From Zoogloea sp. LCSB751 (GTDB lineage Bacteria > Pseudomonadota > Gammaproteobacteria > Burkholderiales > Rhodocyclaceae), in NCBI RefSeq assembly GCF_002028455.1, contig NZ_MWUM01000005.1:62001-126000 (forward strand): 64,000 nucleotides of DNA. The letters run 5' to 3'. Position numbers and translations under genes: made by a program. Positions 1 to 7,416 of this stretch are shown one piece after another (the stretch's first letter is position 1; each line of letters opens with the position of its first letter). The notes below the pieces were generated by a model, which saw nothing but the letters and a program-made list of their open reading frames with translations, ran no database searches and had not been told where the DNA came from.

Positions 1-223
1 CGAAGCCGAACGCGGCCAGGTTGCCGATGTTCAGCTTGATGATCTTGTGGCCCTCGTCCTCCATCTGCTTCGCCTTTTGCAGCACGGGGCCGCGGATGTC
101 GTAACAGACGTTGGCGAGCTTGTCGGACTTGCGGATTGGTTGCACGGCGGTTTCCGTTTCCTTACTGATGAGAGCGGATTGCCCGGTGGCAACACGCAAT
201 TTGGCTTGGCGGCTCATGGTCAT
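1..223 (-). CDS. alaA: Alanine-synthesising aminotransferase AlaA, N-terminal part (cut by window edge)
   Basis: PLP-dependent class I aminotransferase of the AlaA (YfbQ) type, which makes alanine from pyruvate and glutamate in the cytoplasm. Only the first 74 residues lie in the window. The segment VCYDIRGPVL followed by KLNIGN matches the conserved AlaA N-terminus. The PLP-lysine domain is outside the window. Compared with E. coli AlaA this start gives about 25 extra residues; an internal ATG at 217 is equally possible. The gene is divergent from the Mth938-like gene at 363. Family assignment is good; exact substrate is inferred from the family. Confidence 0.85.
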   Translation of the reverse strand, partial: MTMSRQAKLRVATGQSALISKETETAVQPIRKSDKLANVCYDIRGPVLQKAKQMEDEGHKIIKLNIGNLAAFGF

Positions 224-280
224 GGCCCCGTCAGGGACGATCGGTGATGAAACCCGGTCGGGTGCCCGGCGACGCAAAGC

Positions 281-286
281 TATAAT
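281..286 (+). promoter_or_regulatory. Possible -10 element TATAAT
   Basis: A perfect TATAAT lies 76 bases upstream of the Mth938-like gene, in the divergent intergenic region. No good -35 hexamer is seen at 16-18 bases spacing, so this is a weak prediction. Confidence 0.3.
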
Positions 287-362
287 GTTACCCAAGCCAC
301 CCGGACCGGGCAAATCCGCGTCCAATCAATCAGTAAGAGTGCCCACCGCAGAGAAGCCGCCC

Positions 363-740
363 ATGAAACTCCACCTCGACAAGAGCACGCAATACAACAC
401 CATTGCCCGCTACGACGCCCGCCACGTACAGATTGACGACACCCGCTATGAATCCAGCCTGATCGTGATGCCCCAGCGCATCGAAGCCGACTGGCACGCC
501 GGCGGTTTCGATGCGCTCGACGAAGCCGCCTTCCAGCGCCTGGCGGCGCTGGGCTGCGAGATCCTGATCCTCGGCACCGGCATGAAGCAGCGCTTTCCGC
601 AACCGCGCCTGATGCGTGCGCTGATCGACGCCCGCATCGGGCTGGAAGTGATGGATCTGGGCTCCGCCTGCCGGACCTACAACATCCTGGTAGCGGAACA
701 TCGTAACGTGGCCGCGGCGCTTCTGTTCGATCCGGAGTGA
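363..740 (+). CDS. Mth938-like (DUF498/Xcc1710-like) domain protein
   Basis: A 125-residue protein of the Mth938-like family (DUF498), a small single-domain fold whose molecular role in bacteria is not established. Visible family features are the N-terminal HLD start, the ILILGTG motif near residues 60-66 and the C-terminal ACRTYNILVAEHRNVAAAL segment. The ATG at 363 was chosen because the open frame further upstream has no family similarity and overlaps the divergent promoter region. The next gene, bcp, lies 85 bases downstream on the same strand and could be cotranscribed. Confidence 0.85.
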   Translation: MKLHLDKSTQYNTIARYDARHVQIDDTRYESSLIVMPQRIEADWHAGGFDALDEAAFQRLAALGCEILILGTGMKQRFPQPRLMRALIDARIGLEVMDLGSACRTYNILVAEHRNVAAALLFDPE

Positions 741-825
741 ATACCCTTCATATGCCTGGATGCATTGCCAGGCCTGCGTCTTGGGATTAGGCTGATGCCG
801 GAATACCCCCTTTTCCGGAGAAACC

Positions 826-1281
826 ATGCTCGACCAGGACGCCCCTGATTTCAGCCTGCCAGCCACTGGTGGGCAGACGCTCACCCTTTCCGCCCTGAAG
901 GGCAACAAGGTGGTGCTGTATTTCTACCCGAAGGACAGCACCCCCGGCTGCACCACCGAGAGCCAGCAGTTCCGCGACCTGCATCCCGAGTTCCTGGCCG
1001 CCGGCGCCGTCGTGCTCGGTCTCTCGCGGGACGGCCTCAAGTCCCACGACAACTTCCGCGCCAAGCAGGCCCTGCCCTTCGACCTGGTCTCCGATCCGGA
1101 CGAGACCGCCTGTACGCTGTTCGGTGTCATGAAGCTGAAAAACATGTACGGCAAACAGGTACGTGGCATCGAGCGCAGCACCTTCGTCATCGATGCCGCC
1201 GGCGTGCTGCGCCGCGAGTGGCGTGGCGTCAAGGTCCCCGGCCACGCCCAGGAGGTGCTCGACTACGTGAAGACCTTGTAA
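826..1281 (+). CDS. bcp: Thioredoxin-dependent thiol peroxidase (Bcp/PrxQ)
   Basis: Peroxiredoxin of the Bcp/PrxQ class (151 residues) that reduces hydroperoxides in the cytoplasm. The peroxidatic cysteine is Cys42 in the motif DSTPGCT. The resolving cysteine five residues later, found in E. coli Bcp (Cys45/Cys50), is absent: the position reads Gln47. The only other cysteine is Cys96 in ETACTLFGV, which aligns with the non-essential E. coli Cys99. The enzyme may therefore work as a 1-Cys type or use Cys96. A GGAG ribosome site lies 6 bases before the ATG. phoH follows after 48 bases. Confidence 0.95.
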   Translation: MLDQDAPDFSLPATGGQTLTLSALKGNKVVLYFYPKDSTPGCTTESQQFRDLHPEFLAAGAVVLGLSRDGLKSHDNFRAKQALPFDLVSDPDETACTLFGVMKLKNMYGKQVRGIERSTFVIDAAGVLRREWRGVKVPGHAQEVLDYVKTL

Positions 1282-1329
1282 GGCAGGACTGCTCCATCCC
1301 CTTCCACGACCGACGAGAAGACCGACATC

Positions 1330-2748
1330 ATGGCTACCCGACGCCCTGCGAAGTCCAAGACCCCCGCTACCAAGCTTTTCGTCCTCGACACCAACGTGTT
1401 GATGCACGACCCGACGAGCCTGTACCGCTTCGAGGAGCACGACATCTTCGTGCCGATGATGACCCTCGAGGAACTCGACTCCAACAAGAAGGGCATGTCG
1501 GAAGTCGCCCGCAACGCCCGCCAGGCCAGCCGCACCCTCGACGAGATCGTGCAGAGCTGCCCGGAGGGCATCGAAGCCGGCATCAGCCTTGTCGGCCCTT
1601 CCAGCGAGCTGGCCAGCGGCCGCCTGTTCCTGCAGACGGAAGCCATCAACAGCCAGCTGCCAGCCGCGCTGCCCACCGCGAAGGGTGACAATCAGATCCT
1701 CGCGGTGGTGATGCACCTGTTCGAGAAGTTCGACCGGAAGCGCTCGGTGATCCTCGTCTCGAAGGACATCAACATGCGCATCAAGGCCCGCGCGCTGGGC
1801 CTGGAGGCGCAGGACTACTTCAACGACAAGGTCCTCGAAGACACCGACCTGCTGTACACCGGCACCAAGGAGATCGACACCGCCTTCTGGGACGCCAACG
1901 GCAAGGACATGGAGTCGTGGAAGCAGGAGGGGCGGACTTACTACAAGATCAAGGGTCCGGACGCGCCGGACATGCTGATCAACGAGTTCGTCTTCCAGGA
2001 AGGCGAGCAGCCGCTGCAGGCATGGGTCAAGGAGAAGGCCGGCAAGACGGTCACCCTCGAGACCCTCATCGACTTCTCCCACCAGAAGAACAACGTGTGG
2101 GGCATAACCGCCCGCAACCGGGAGCAGAACTTCGCCCTCAACCTGCTGATGAACCCGGAGATCGACTTCGTCACCCTGCTCGGCCAGGCCGGCACGGGCA
2201 AGACGCTGCTGACGCTGGCCGCCAGCCTGACCCAGGTGCTGGAGACCAAGCGCTACTCCGAAATCATCATGACCCGCGTCACCGTGCCGGTGGGCGAGGA
2301 CATCGGCTTCCTGCCGGGCACCGAGGAAGAGAAGATGGCCCCGTGGATGGGAGCCCTGGAAGACAACCTGGACGTGCTCAACGGCACCACCGGCGAGGGC
2401 GGCGAATGGGGCCGCGCGGCCACCCGCGACCTGATCCGCAGCCGCATCAAGATCAAGTCCCTCAACTTCATGCGCGGGCGCACCTTCATCAACAAGTTCC
2501 TGATCATCGACGAGGCGCAGAACCTGACGCCGAAGCAGATGAAGACCCTCATCACCCGTGCCGGCCCCGGCACCAAGGTGGTGTGCCTGGGCAACATCGC
2601 GCAGATCGACACGCCCTACCTCACCGAGGGTTCGTCGGGCCTGACCTACGTGGTGGACCGTTTCAAGGGCTGGCCGCACTCCGGCCACATCACGTTGCAG
2701 CGCGGCGAACGCTCGCGGCTTGCGGACCACGCGGCGGAAGTCTTATAA
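1330..2748 (+). CDS. PIN domain-PhoH family ATPase (PhoH2-like)
   Basis: A 472-residue fusion of an N-terminal PIN nuclease domain (about residues 15-150; acidic residues Asp20 in LDTNVLMHD and Glu47/Glu48/Asp50) with a C-terminal PhoH ATPase domain (Walker A GQAGTGKT near 285-292, Walker B FLIIDEAQN near 390). Proteins of this architecture (PhoH2, YlaK) are RNA-binding ATPases with RNase/helicase activity in the species studied. It follows bcp by 48 bases and probably shares its transcript. The assignment to the family is secure; the physiological role here is inferred. Confidence 0.93.
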   Translation: MATRRPAKSKTPATKLFVLDTNVLMHDPTSLYRFEEHDIFVPMMTLEELDSNKKGMSEVARNARQASRTLDEIVQSCPEGIEAGISLVGPSSELASGRLFLQTEAINSQLPAALPTAKGDNQILAVVMHLFEKFDRKRSVILVSKDINMRIKARALGLEAQDYFNDKVLEDTDLLYTGTKEIDTAFWDANGKDMESWKQEGRTYYKIKGPDAPDMLINEFVFQEGEQPLQAWVKEKAGKTVTLETLIDFSHQKNNVWGITARNREQNFALNLLMNPEIDFVTLLGQAGTGKTLLTLAASLTQVLETKRYSEIIMTRVTVPVGEDIGFLPGTEEEKMAPWMGALEDNLDVLNGTTGEGGEWGRAATRDLIRSRIKIKSLNFMRGRTFINKFLIIDEAQNLTPKQMKTLITRAGPGTKVVCLGNIAQIDTPYLTEGSSGLTYVVDRFKGWPHSGHITLQRGERSRLADHAAEVL

Positions 2749-2852
2749 GTACGCAGCACGCGGGATGGGCTGCTTGCTCCAGCGCATTCCGCGCCCCCCA
2801 GCGGGGGCTTCCACAACAATAACGCGGACCCGGCCACCGGGAGAAAAATCCG

Positions 2853-3605
2853 ATGAACGAGACAACACAAGACATTTCCCCCACCCCCCGCCTGACGGGG
2901 ATCACGGTTCTCGCCGCGGAGGACGACGAGATCAACCAGATCGTGCTGGATGACGTCCTGAGCTACGAGGGTGCCCGCGTGGAAATCGTCGGTAACGGAC
3001 GCACCGCTGTCGAACGCATCACCACCGCGGCTCCCGATGCCTTCCAGCTGGTGCTGATGGACATCCAGATGCCCGAGATGGACGGCTACGAAGCGGCACG
3101 GCGCATCCACGCCCATGCACCGGCACTGCCGATCATCGGCCAGACAGCCAATTCGGGCGCCGACGAACTGGCGCGCTGCCGAGCCTCCGGCATGGCGGCG
3201 CAGATCAGCAAGCCCATCGACCCCGAAGCCCTGGTCACCCTGATCCGCCGACACACCGTGGAACGGTCGGCCGGCACGATCGACTGGCAGGCCCTGGAGG
3301 CCCGTTTTCCGGGCAAGGCCGATTTCATCCGCCGTCTGCTCGGCGTGTTCATCCAGAGCCAGACCCCGACGGTGGCGACGCTGCGGGCCACGGCAGCCTG
3401 TGGCGACATTGGGGCGATCGCGCCCATCGCCCATCCGCTCAAAAGCTCGTCCGGCAATATCATGGCCAACGCCTTGATGGCCCTGGCCCTGCGCACCGAA
3501 CAGGCCTCTCGCCAATCCCTGCCCGAGGCGCTGACGCTCGCTGAAGAACTGGCCACCGCCCTCGAGGCGACCCTGGCCGAAGTCTCCCGCCACCTGGAAG
3601 CCTGA
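2853..3605 (+). CDS. Response regulator receiver-HPt protein
   Basis: A 250-residue phosphorelay protein with a receiver domain (about 16-135) and a C-terminal histidine phosphotransfer domain (about 150-245). The receiver has the acidic pair in AEDDE, phosphoacceptor Asp70 in LVLMDIQMPEMDG and the conserved Lys120. The HPt histidine is His194 in IAHPLKSSSGN. There is no kinase, DNA-binding or GGDEF output domain, so it probably shuttles phosphate inside a multistep relay whose kinase is encoded elsewhere. A GGGAG site lies 11 bases before the ATG. The gene ends in the hairpin shared with mnmH. Confidence 0.9.
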   Translation: MNETTQDISPTPRLTGITVLAAEDDEINQIVLDDVLSYEGARVEIVGNGRTAVERITTAAPDAFQLVLMDIQMPEMDGYEAARRIHAHAPALPIIGQTANSGADELARCRASGMAAQISKPIDPEALVTLIRRHTVERSAGTIDWQALEARFPGKADFIRRLLGVFIQSQTPTVATLRATAACGDIGAIAPIAHPLKSSSGNIMANALMALALRTEQASRQSLPEALTLAEELATALEATLAEVSRHLEA

Positions 3606-3635
3606 CCGTAAGGGCGAATTCATTCGCCCTTACGG
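3606..3635. terminator. Perfect inverted repeat between convergent genes
   Basis: A 14-bp perfect stem (CCGTAAGGGCGAAT) with a 2-base loop sits between the receiver-HPt gene and mnmH and contains the mnmH stop codon (3630-3632). No clear U-tract follows on either strand, so it may be a bidirectional terminator of weak or Rho-assisted type. Confidence 0.55.
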
Positions 3636-4715
3636 GGATATGATCAGCCCGCCTTGCTGAGCGGCACCCTCCTGCAGGCTGCGGGCGACACCGGCCAGGG
3701 TGGCCGCATCCAGCGTGGCGACCGACAACACGCCAGCCTGCTCGGCCCGCCGGTACAGACCCGCGCCACCACGCCGGTAGGCCGGGTCGTAGTGATCGAC
3801 GATCAGTTGCTCAGCCAGCGGCTGCCATTCAGCGGCCGTCACCATCGCCTGCCATTCGCCGACCCGTTTGTGCCCATGCTGACCGATCAGGCGCTCCAGC
3901 TTGGCGTTGAAATCGGCCGGATCGGCAATCAGGCTGGCATAGCGGTCCAGTAGATGCGCCACCCGCGCCGGCAACGCGGCGTCGATGCGCAGGCAGTCGC
4001 CATCACGCAGGCGCTCGAAGAGTTCTACGGGCAGATGCAGACGACCGATGCGCCGGCTCTCCGACTCGGCCCACACCGGCCGCGCCGGATCGAACGTCCG
4101 CAACTGCGCCCACAGGGCCGTTTCAAATGCCTTCTGGCACGGCTGCTGGCTGTTCGGCTCGGCCCCGAGCACCGAGCCCTTGTGGTTGGCCAGCGCCTCA
4201 AGATCCAGGACCTGCTCGCCGGCCGCCGCCAGCGCCTCCAGCAGCGCCGTCTTGCCGCTGCCCGTCGGACCGCACAAGATGCGAAAACCCAGGCTCGCGG
4301 GAAGCCTCGCGAGATCCTCCAGCACGCGCACACGGAAACTCTTGTAGCCCCCCTCGAGCCGCCGCGCGCCCCAGCCGACCTGCCCGAGCACCAGCGTCAT
4401 CGCACCGCTGCGCTGGCCGCCGCGCCAGCAGTAAATCAGAGGTTTCCAGCCCTTCGGCTTATTGAGAAAATGCGTCTCGATGTGCTGCGCGATATTGCGT
4501 GACACCAGCGCTGCCCCAATCTTGCGCGCCTCGAAAGGCGACACCTGCTTGTACAGCGTCCCGACCCGGGCACGTTCCTCGTCATCCAGAACCGGACAGT
4601 TGATCGCCCCGGGAATATGGTCTTCGGCGTATTCGGCCGGCGAACGGACGTCTATGATTGCGTCGAACTCGTCGAGACGATCGAGGCTGGCAGAAAATGG
4701 GGCGGGATGGGACAC
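3630..4715 (-). CDS. mnmH: tRNA 2-selenouridine synthase MnmH (SelU)
   Basis: MnmH replaces sulfur by selenium in (5-methylaminomethyl-)2-thiouridine at the wobble position of tRNAs, using selenophosphate, by way of a geranylated intermediate. The 361-residue protein has an N-terminal rhodanese domain with catalytic Cys96 in IYCWRGGQRSG, the conserved GGYKSFR motif, and a P-loop domain with Walker A GPTGSGKT at 149-156. The start is a GTG at 4715 with no strong ribosome site. It is divergent from selD, whose product makes its substrate, across only 33 bases. Confidence 0.95.
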   Translation of the reverse strand: MSHPAPFSASLDRLDEFDAIIDVRSPAEYAEDHIPGAINCPVLDDEERARVGTLYKQVSPFEARKIGAALVSRNIAQHIETHFLNKPKGWKPLIYCWRGGQRSGAMTLVLGQVGWGARRLEGGYKSFRVRVLEDLARLPASLGFRILCGPTGSGKTALLEALAAAGEQVLDLEALANHKGSVLGAEPNSQQPCQKAFETALWAQLRTFDPARPVWAESESRRIGRLHLPVELFERLRDGDCLRIDAALPARVAHLLDRYASLIADPADFNAKLERLIGQHGHKRVGEWQAMVTAAEWQPLAEQLIVDHYDPAYRRGGAGLYRRAEQAGVLSVATLDAATLAGVARSLQEGAAQQGGLIISP

Positions 4716-4748
4716 GATGAAAACGACTGAAATAGACAGGAATCAGAG

Positions 4749-5798
4749 ATGACCGAAGCCCCCCTGCGACTCACCGAATTGTCTCACGGCGGCGGATGCG
4801 GCTGCAAAATTGCCCCCGCCGTGCTGACCGAGATGCTCTCCCACATGCCCGCCGCCCAGCCCTTTGCCAACCTGCTTGTGGGGACCGAAACCGCGGACGA
4901 CGCTGCAGTGTGGCGCCTCAATGACGAACAGGCACTGATCGCCACCACCGACTTCTTCATGCCGATCGTGGACGACCCCTACGACTTCGGACGCATCGCC
5001 GCCACCAACGCCCTGTCGGACGTCTATGCGATGGGTGGCACGCCGATCATGGCGCTGGCCATCGTCGGCATGCCGGTGAACAAGCTGCCGCTGGCAGCGA
5101 TCGGGCGCATCCTCGAAGGCGGCGCGGCGGTCTGCGCCAACGCGGGCATCCCGGTGGCAGGCGGCCACAGCATCGATTCGCCGGAGCCGATCTACGGCCT
5201 GGTGGCCCTCGGCATCGCCCACCCCGACGTGATCAAACGCAACCGCGACGCCCGCGAGGGCGACGTGCTGGTGCTCGGCAAGCCCCTCGGCGTCGGCATC
5301 CTCGGCTCGGCGATGAAGAAGGGCGTCCTCGACGCCGACGGCTACGCGCAGATGATCGCCACCACCACCCGCCTCAACAAGGTCGGTCCGGCGCTGGCCA
5401 AGCTGCCGGACGTGCATGCACTGACCGACGTCACCGGATTTGGACTGCTCGGCCACCTGCTCGAGGTGTGCCGCGGTGCGGGCCTCGGCGCAACGGTGGA
5501 AGCCAGCGCCCTGCCCGTCATGCCGGCGGCAATTCCGTTTGCGCAGCAGGGCATCGGCCCCGGCGCGATCGCCCGCAACCTGGCCAGCTGTGGCGACGAC
5601 GTGCAATTTGCCGACGGGGTCGAGGAATGGCAGCGCAGCGTGCTGGCCGACGCCCAGACCAGCGGCGGCCTGCTGGTGGCGTGCTCCCCCGACACCGTCG
5701 ACACGGTACTCGCCACCTTCCGCAACGGCGGCTTCTCCGATGCGGCGGTGATCGGTCGCATGCATGCCGGCGCGGCCAAGGTTCAGGTGGAGAAGTAA
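4749..5798 (+). CDS. selD: Selenide, water dikinase (selenophosphate synthase)
   Basis: SelD makes selenophosphate from selenide and ATP in the cytoplasm. The 349-residue protein shows the N-terminal catalytic loop GGGCGCK with Cys17 and Lys20 in the E. coli numbering, so it is a Cys form and not a selenocysteine form. An AIRS-type ATP-binding domain and the motif LTDVTGFGLLGH follow. AGGA lies 8 bases before the ATG. The divergent neighbour mnmH consumes the product; no selA, selB or selC is seen in this window, so only the tRNA branch of selenium use is documented here. Confidence 0.97.
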   Translation: MTEAPLRLTELSHGGGCGCKIAPAVLTEMLSHMPAAQPFANLLVGTETADDAAVWRLNDEQALIATTDFFMPIVDDPYDFGRIAATNALSDVYAMGGTPIMALAIVGMPVNKLPLAAIGRILEGGAAVCANAGIPVAGGHSIDSPEPIYGLVALGIAHPDVIKRNRDAREGDVLVLGKPLGVGILGSAMKKGVLDADGYAQMIATTTRLNKVGPALAKLPDVHALTDVTGFGLLGHLLEVCRGAGLGATVEASALPVMPAAIPFAQQGIGPGAIARNLASCGDDVQFADGVEEWQRSVLADAQTSGGLLVACSPDTVDTVLATFRNGGFSDAAVIGRMHAGAAKVQVEK

Positions 5799-5855
5799 GC
5801 GGGAGCGCCACGCCGGGGTCGGGGTCACCGCATCACGGGGCGGTGGCCAATGCTT

Positions 5856-6101
5856 TCACGCACTTGGCCATGAAAGAAGCTCGCGCGGGGTGCACATGCT
5901 ATCCAGCGCCTGGAACCCGGCGGCAAGACGTGCCACCAGTCGGGCCTGGTTGGCCGGCAGGTGGTCGATCACCGGCCACTGCAGGTCGGCCAGGTCCTGC
6001 GTAGCCTCCCACTTTCCGAAGGCCTCCTGCACCTTGGTCTCGCCGGTGACGGCCTGGGGATACTGGCCGTGCCGGGTTTGTCTGCCGAATGTGCCGGCCA
6101 T
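5856..6101 (-). CDS. Small uncharacterised protein overlapping the end of benE
   Basis: An 81-residue open frame whose ATG overlaps the benE stop codon as ATGA, the arrangement typical of translational coupling. Composition is protein-like, with a probable amphipathic helix around residues 48-65 (ANQARLVARLAAGFQALDSM). No signal peptide, membrane segment or known motif is seen. It fills an otherwise empty 300-base gap between selD and benE. It could still be a chance frame; only conservation would decide. Confidence 0.4.
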   Translation of the reverse strand: MAGTFGRQTRHGQYPQAVTGETKVQEAFGKWEATQDLADLQWPVIDHLPANQARLVARLAAGFQALDSMCTPRELLSWPSA

Positions 6102-7351
6102 CAGCTGGGCACGCCTTTGCCTGCCACGCTGCCGGCTGGCTGCAGGATCTGCCCTGCCGTCCGTTGCGGCAGACGCCCGTTGAGCACGGCGTACGCCAGC
6201 AGACCGATCAGCAGCCCCCAGAACGCACCGCCGATACCGAACATCGTGATGTTGGCGGCCGCGGCCAGAAAAGTGATCAGCGCAGCCTCTCGCACCTTCG
6301 CATCCGCCATGGCGCTGGCGAGGCTGCCGCCAATGGTGCCCAGCAGTGCCAACCCCGCCAGGGTGGTGATGAAGGTGGCGGGGAAAGCCATGAAGAGCGC
6401 GGCCAGCGTGACCCCGAACACCCCGACGAGGATGTAGAACACACCGGCAGCGATGCCGGCGATCCAGCGCTTGGATGGCTCGTCATGCGCCTCCCTGCCG
6501 GTACAGATCGCTGCCGTGATCGCGGCTATGTTGAAGGCATGCGAACCGAACGGCGCCATCAGCAGCGACCCCAGCCCGGTGACCGTGACAATGGGGTTGG
6601 CGCTGGTCTTGAAGCCGTCGTTGCGCAACACCAGCATGCCGGGCATGTATTGACCGGTCAGCGTGATCAGGAACAGCGGCAAGGCGACGCTCAGCAGCGC
6701 ATTGAGCGAAAACACCGGCATGGTGAGGACGGGGGTCGCGAGCTTCAGCTCCAGCCCGGAAAGCTCGACCCGGTTCTGTACGAGCAGGAAGGCCAGCCCG
6801 AGCACCAGGATGCCCACCACCGCATACCGCGCAGTGAAGCGCTTGAGCACCACGTAGGTAGCGATCAGCAATCCGGCCAGCACGGGGTCGATGCTCATAC
6901 CGCCGAATGCCTTTACACCGAACTGCAGCAGGATGCCGGCCAACAGGCCAGCAGCCACGCCCGGCGGGATCAAGCGGATCACCCTCTCGAAACAGCCCGA
7001 CAGCCCGAGCGCCACGAAGGCCGCCGCCGAGATCAGGTACGCGCCCACCGCTTCAGCGTGGGACGTGGTGGCCAAGGCCGTGACGAGAAAAGCGGCGGCC
7101 GGTGTGGACCAGGCCGTGATGATCGGTTCCCGGAACATCCAGCTCAGGATGATCCCCGTCACGCCCACACCGATCGAAATCGACCACACCCACGAAGCCG
7201 TCAGCTCCGGGCTGAGGCCGGCCACCTTGGCGGCCTGGAATACAAGGATGAAGGTGCCGCCATAGTTGACGATGACCGATATCAAACCGGCGACGATGGG
7301 GTGGGCGAGATCGTTCCAACGAACTGAGGAAGGGGGGCTGGCGGATGACAT
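6101..7351 (-). CDS. benE: BenE-family benzoate/proton symporter
   Basis: Integral inner-membrane carrier of the benzoate:H+ symporter family (416 residues from the ATG at 7351), with about twelve hydrophobic segments. Family landmarks include FREPIITAWSTPAAAFL and the FGSHAFNIAAITAAICTG segment. An upstream open frame would add 29 unlikely residues, so the later ATG with an AGGAG site 13 bases away was chosen. Divergent from a MocR regulator across 65 bases. No benzoate catabolic genes are in the window, so the actual substrate may differ. Confidence 0.92.
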   Translation of the reverse strand: MSSASPPSSVRWNDLAHPIVAGLISVIVNYGGTFILVFQAAKVAGLSPELTASWVWSISIGVGVTGIILSWMFREPIITAWSTPAAAFLVTALATTSHAEAVGAYLISAAAFVALGLSGCFERVIRLIPPGVAAGLLAGILLQFGVKAFGGMSIDPVLAGLLIATYVVLKRFTARYAVVGILVLGLAFLLVQNRVELSGLELKLATPVLTMPVFSLNALLSVALPLFLITLTGQYMPGMLVLRNDGFKTSANPIVTVTGLGSLLMAPFGSHAFNIAAITAAICTGREAHDEPSKRWIAGIAAGVFYILVGVFGVTLAALFMAFPATFITTLAGLALLGTIGGSLASAMADAKVREAALITFLAAAANITMFGIGGAFWGLLIGLLAYAVLNGRLPQRTAGQILQPAGSVAGKGVPS

Positions 7352-7416
7352 GGTCTGTATGCAACTCCTGGAGACGGTGTGATTGACCTGAGGAATGACA
7401 TCTTTATATCCTCGGA

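Noticed and set aside
787..2730. A 647-codon minus-strand open frame opposite bcp and phoH
   Set aside because: Mirror of highly GC-biased codons in bcp and phoH; composition is Val/Gly/His/Leu-rich noise with no motif, while the plus-strand frames encode recognisable proteins.
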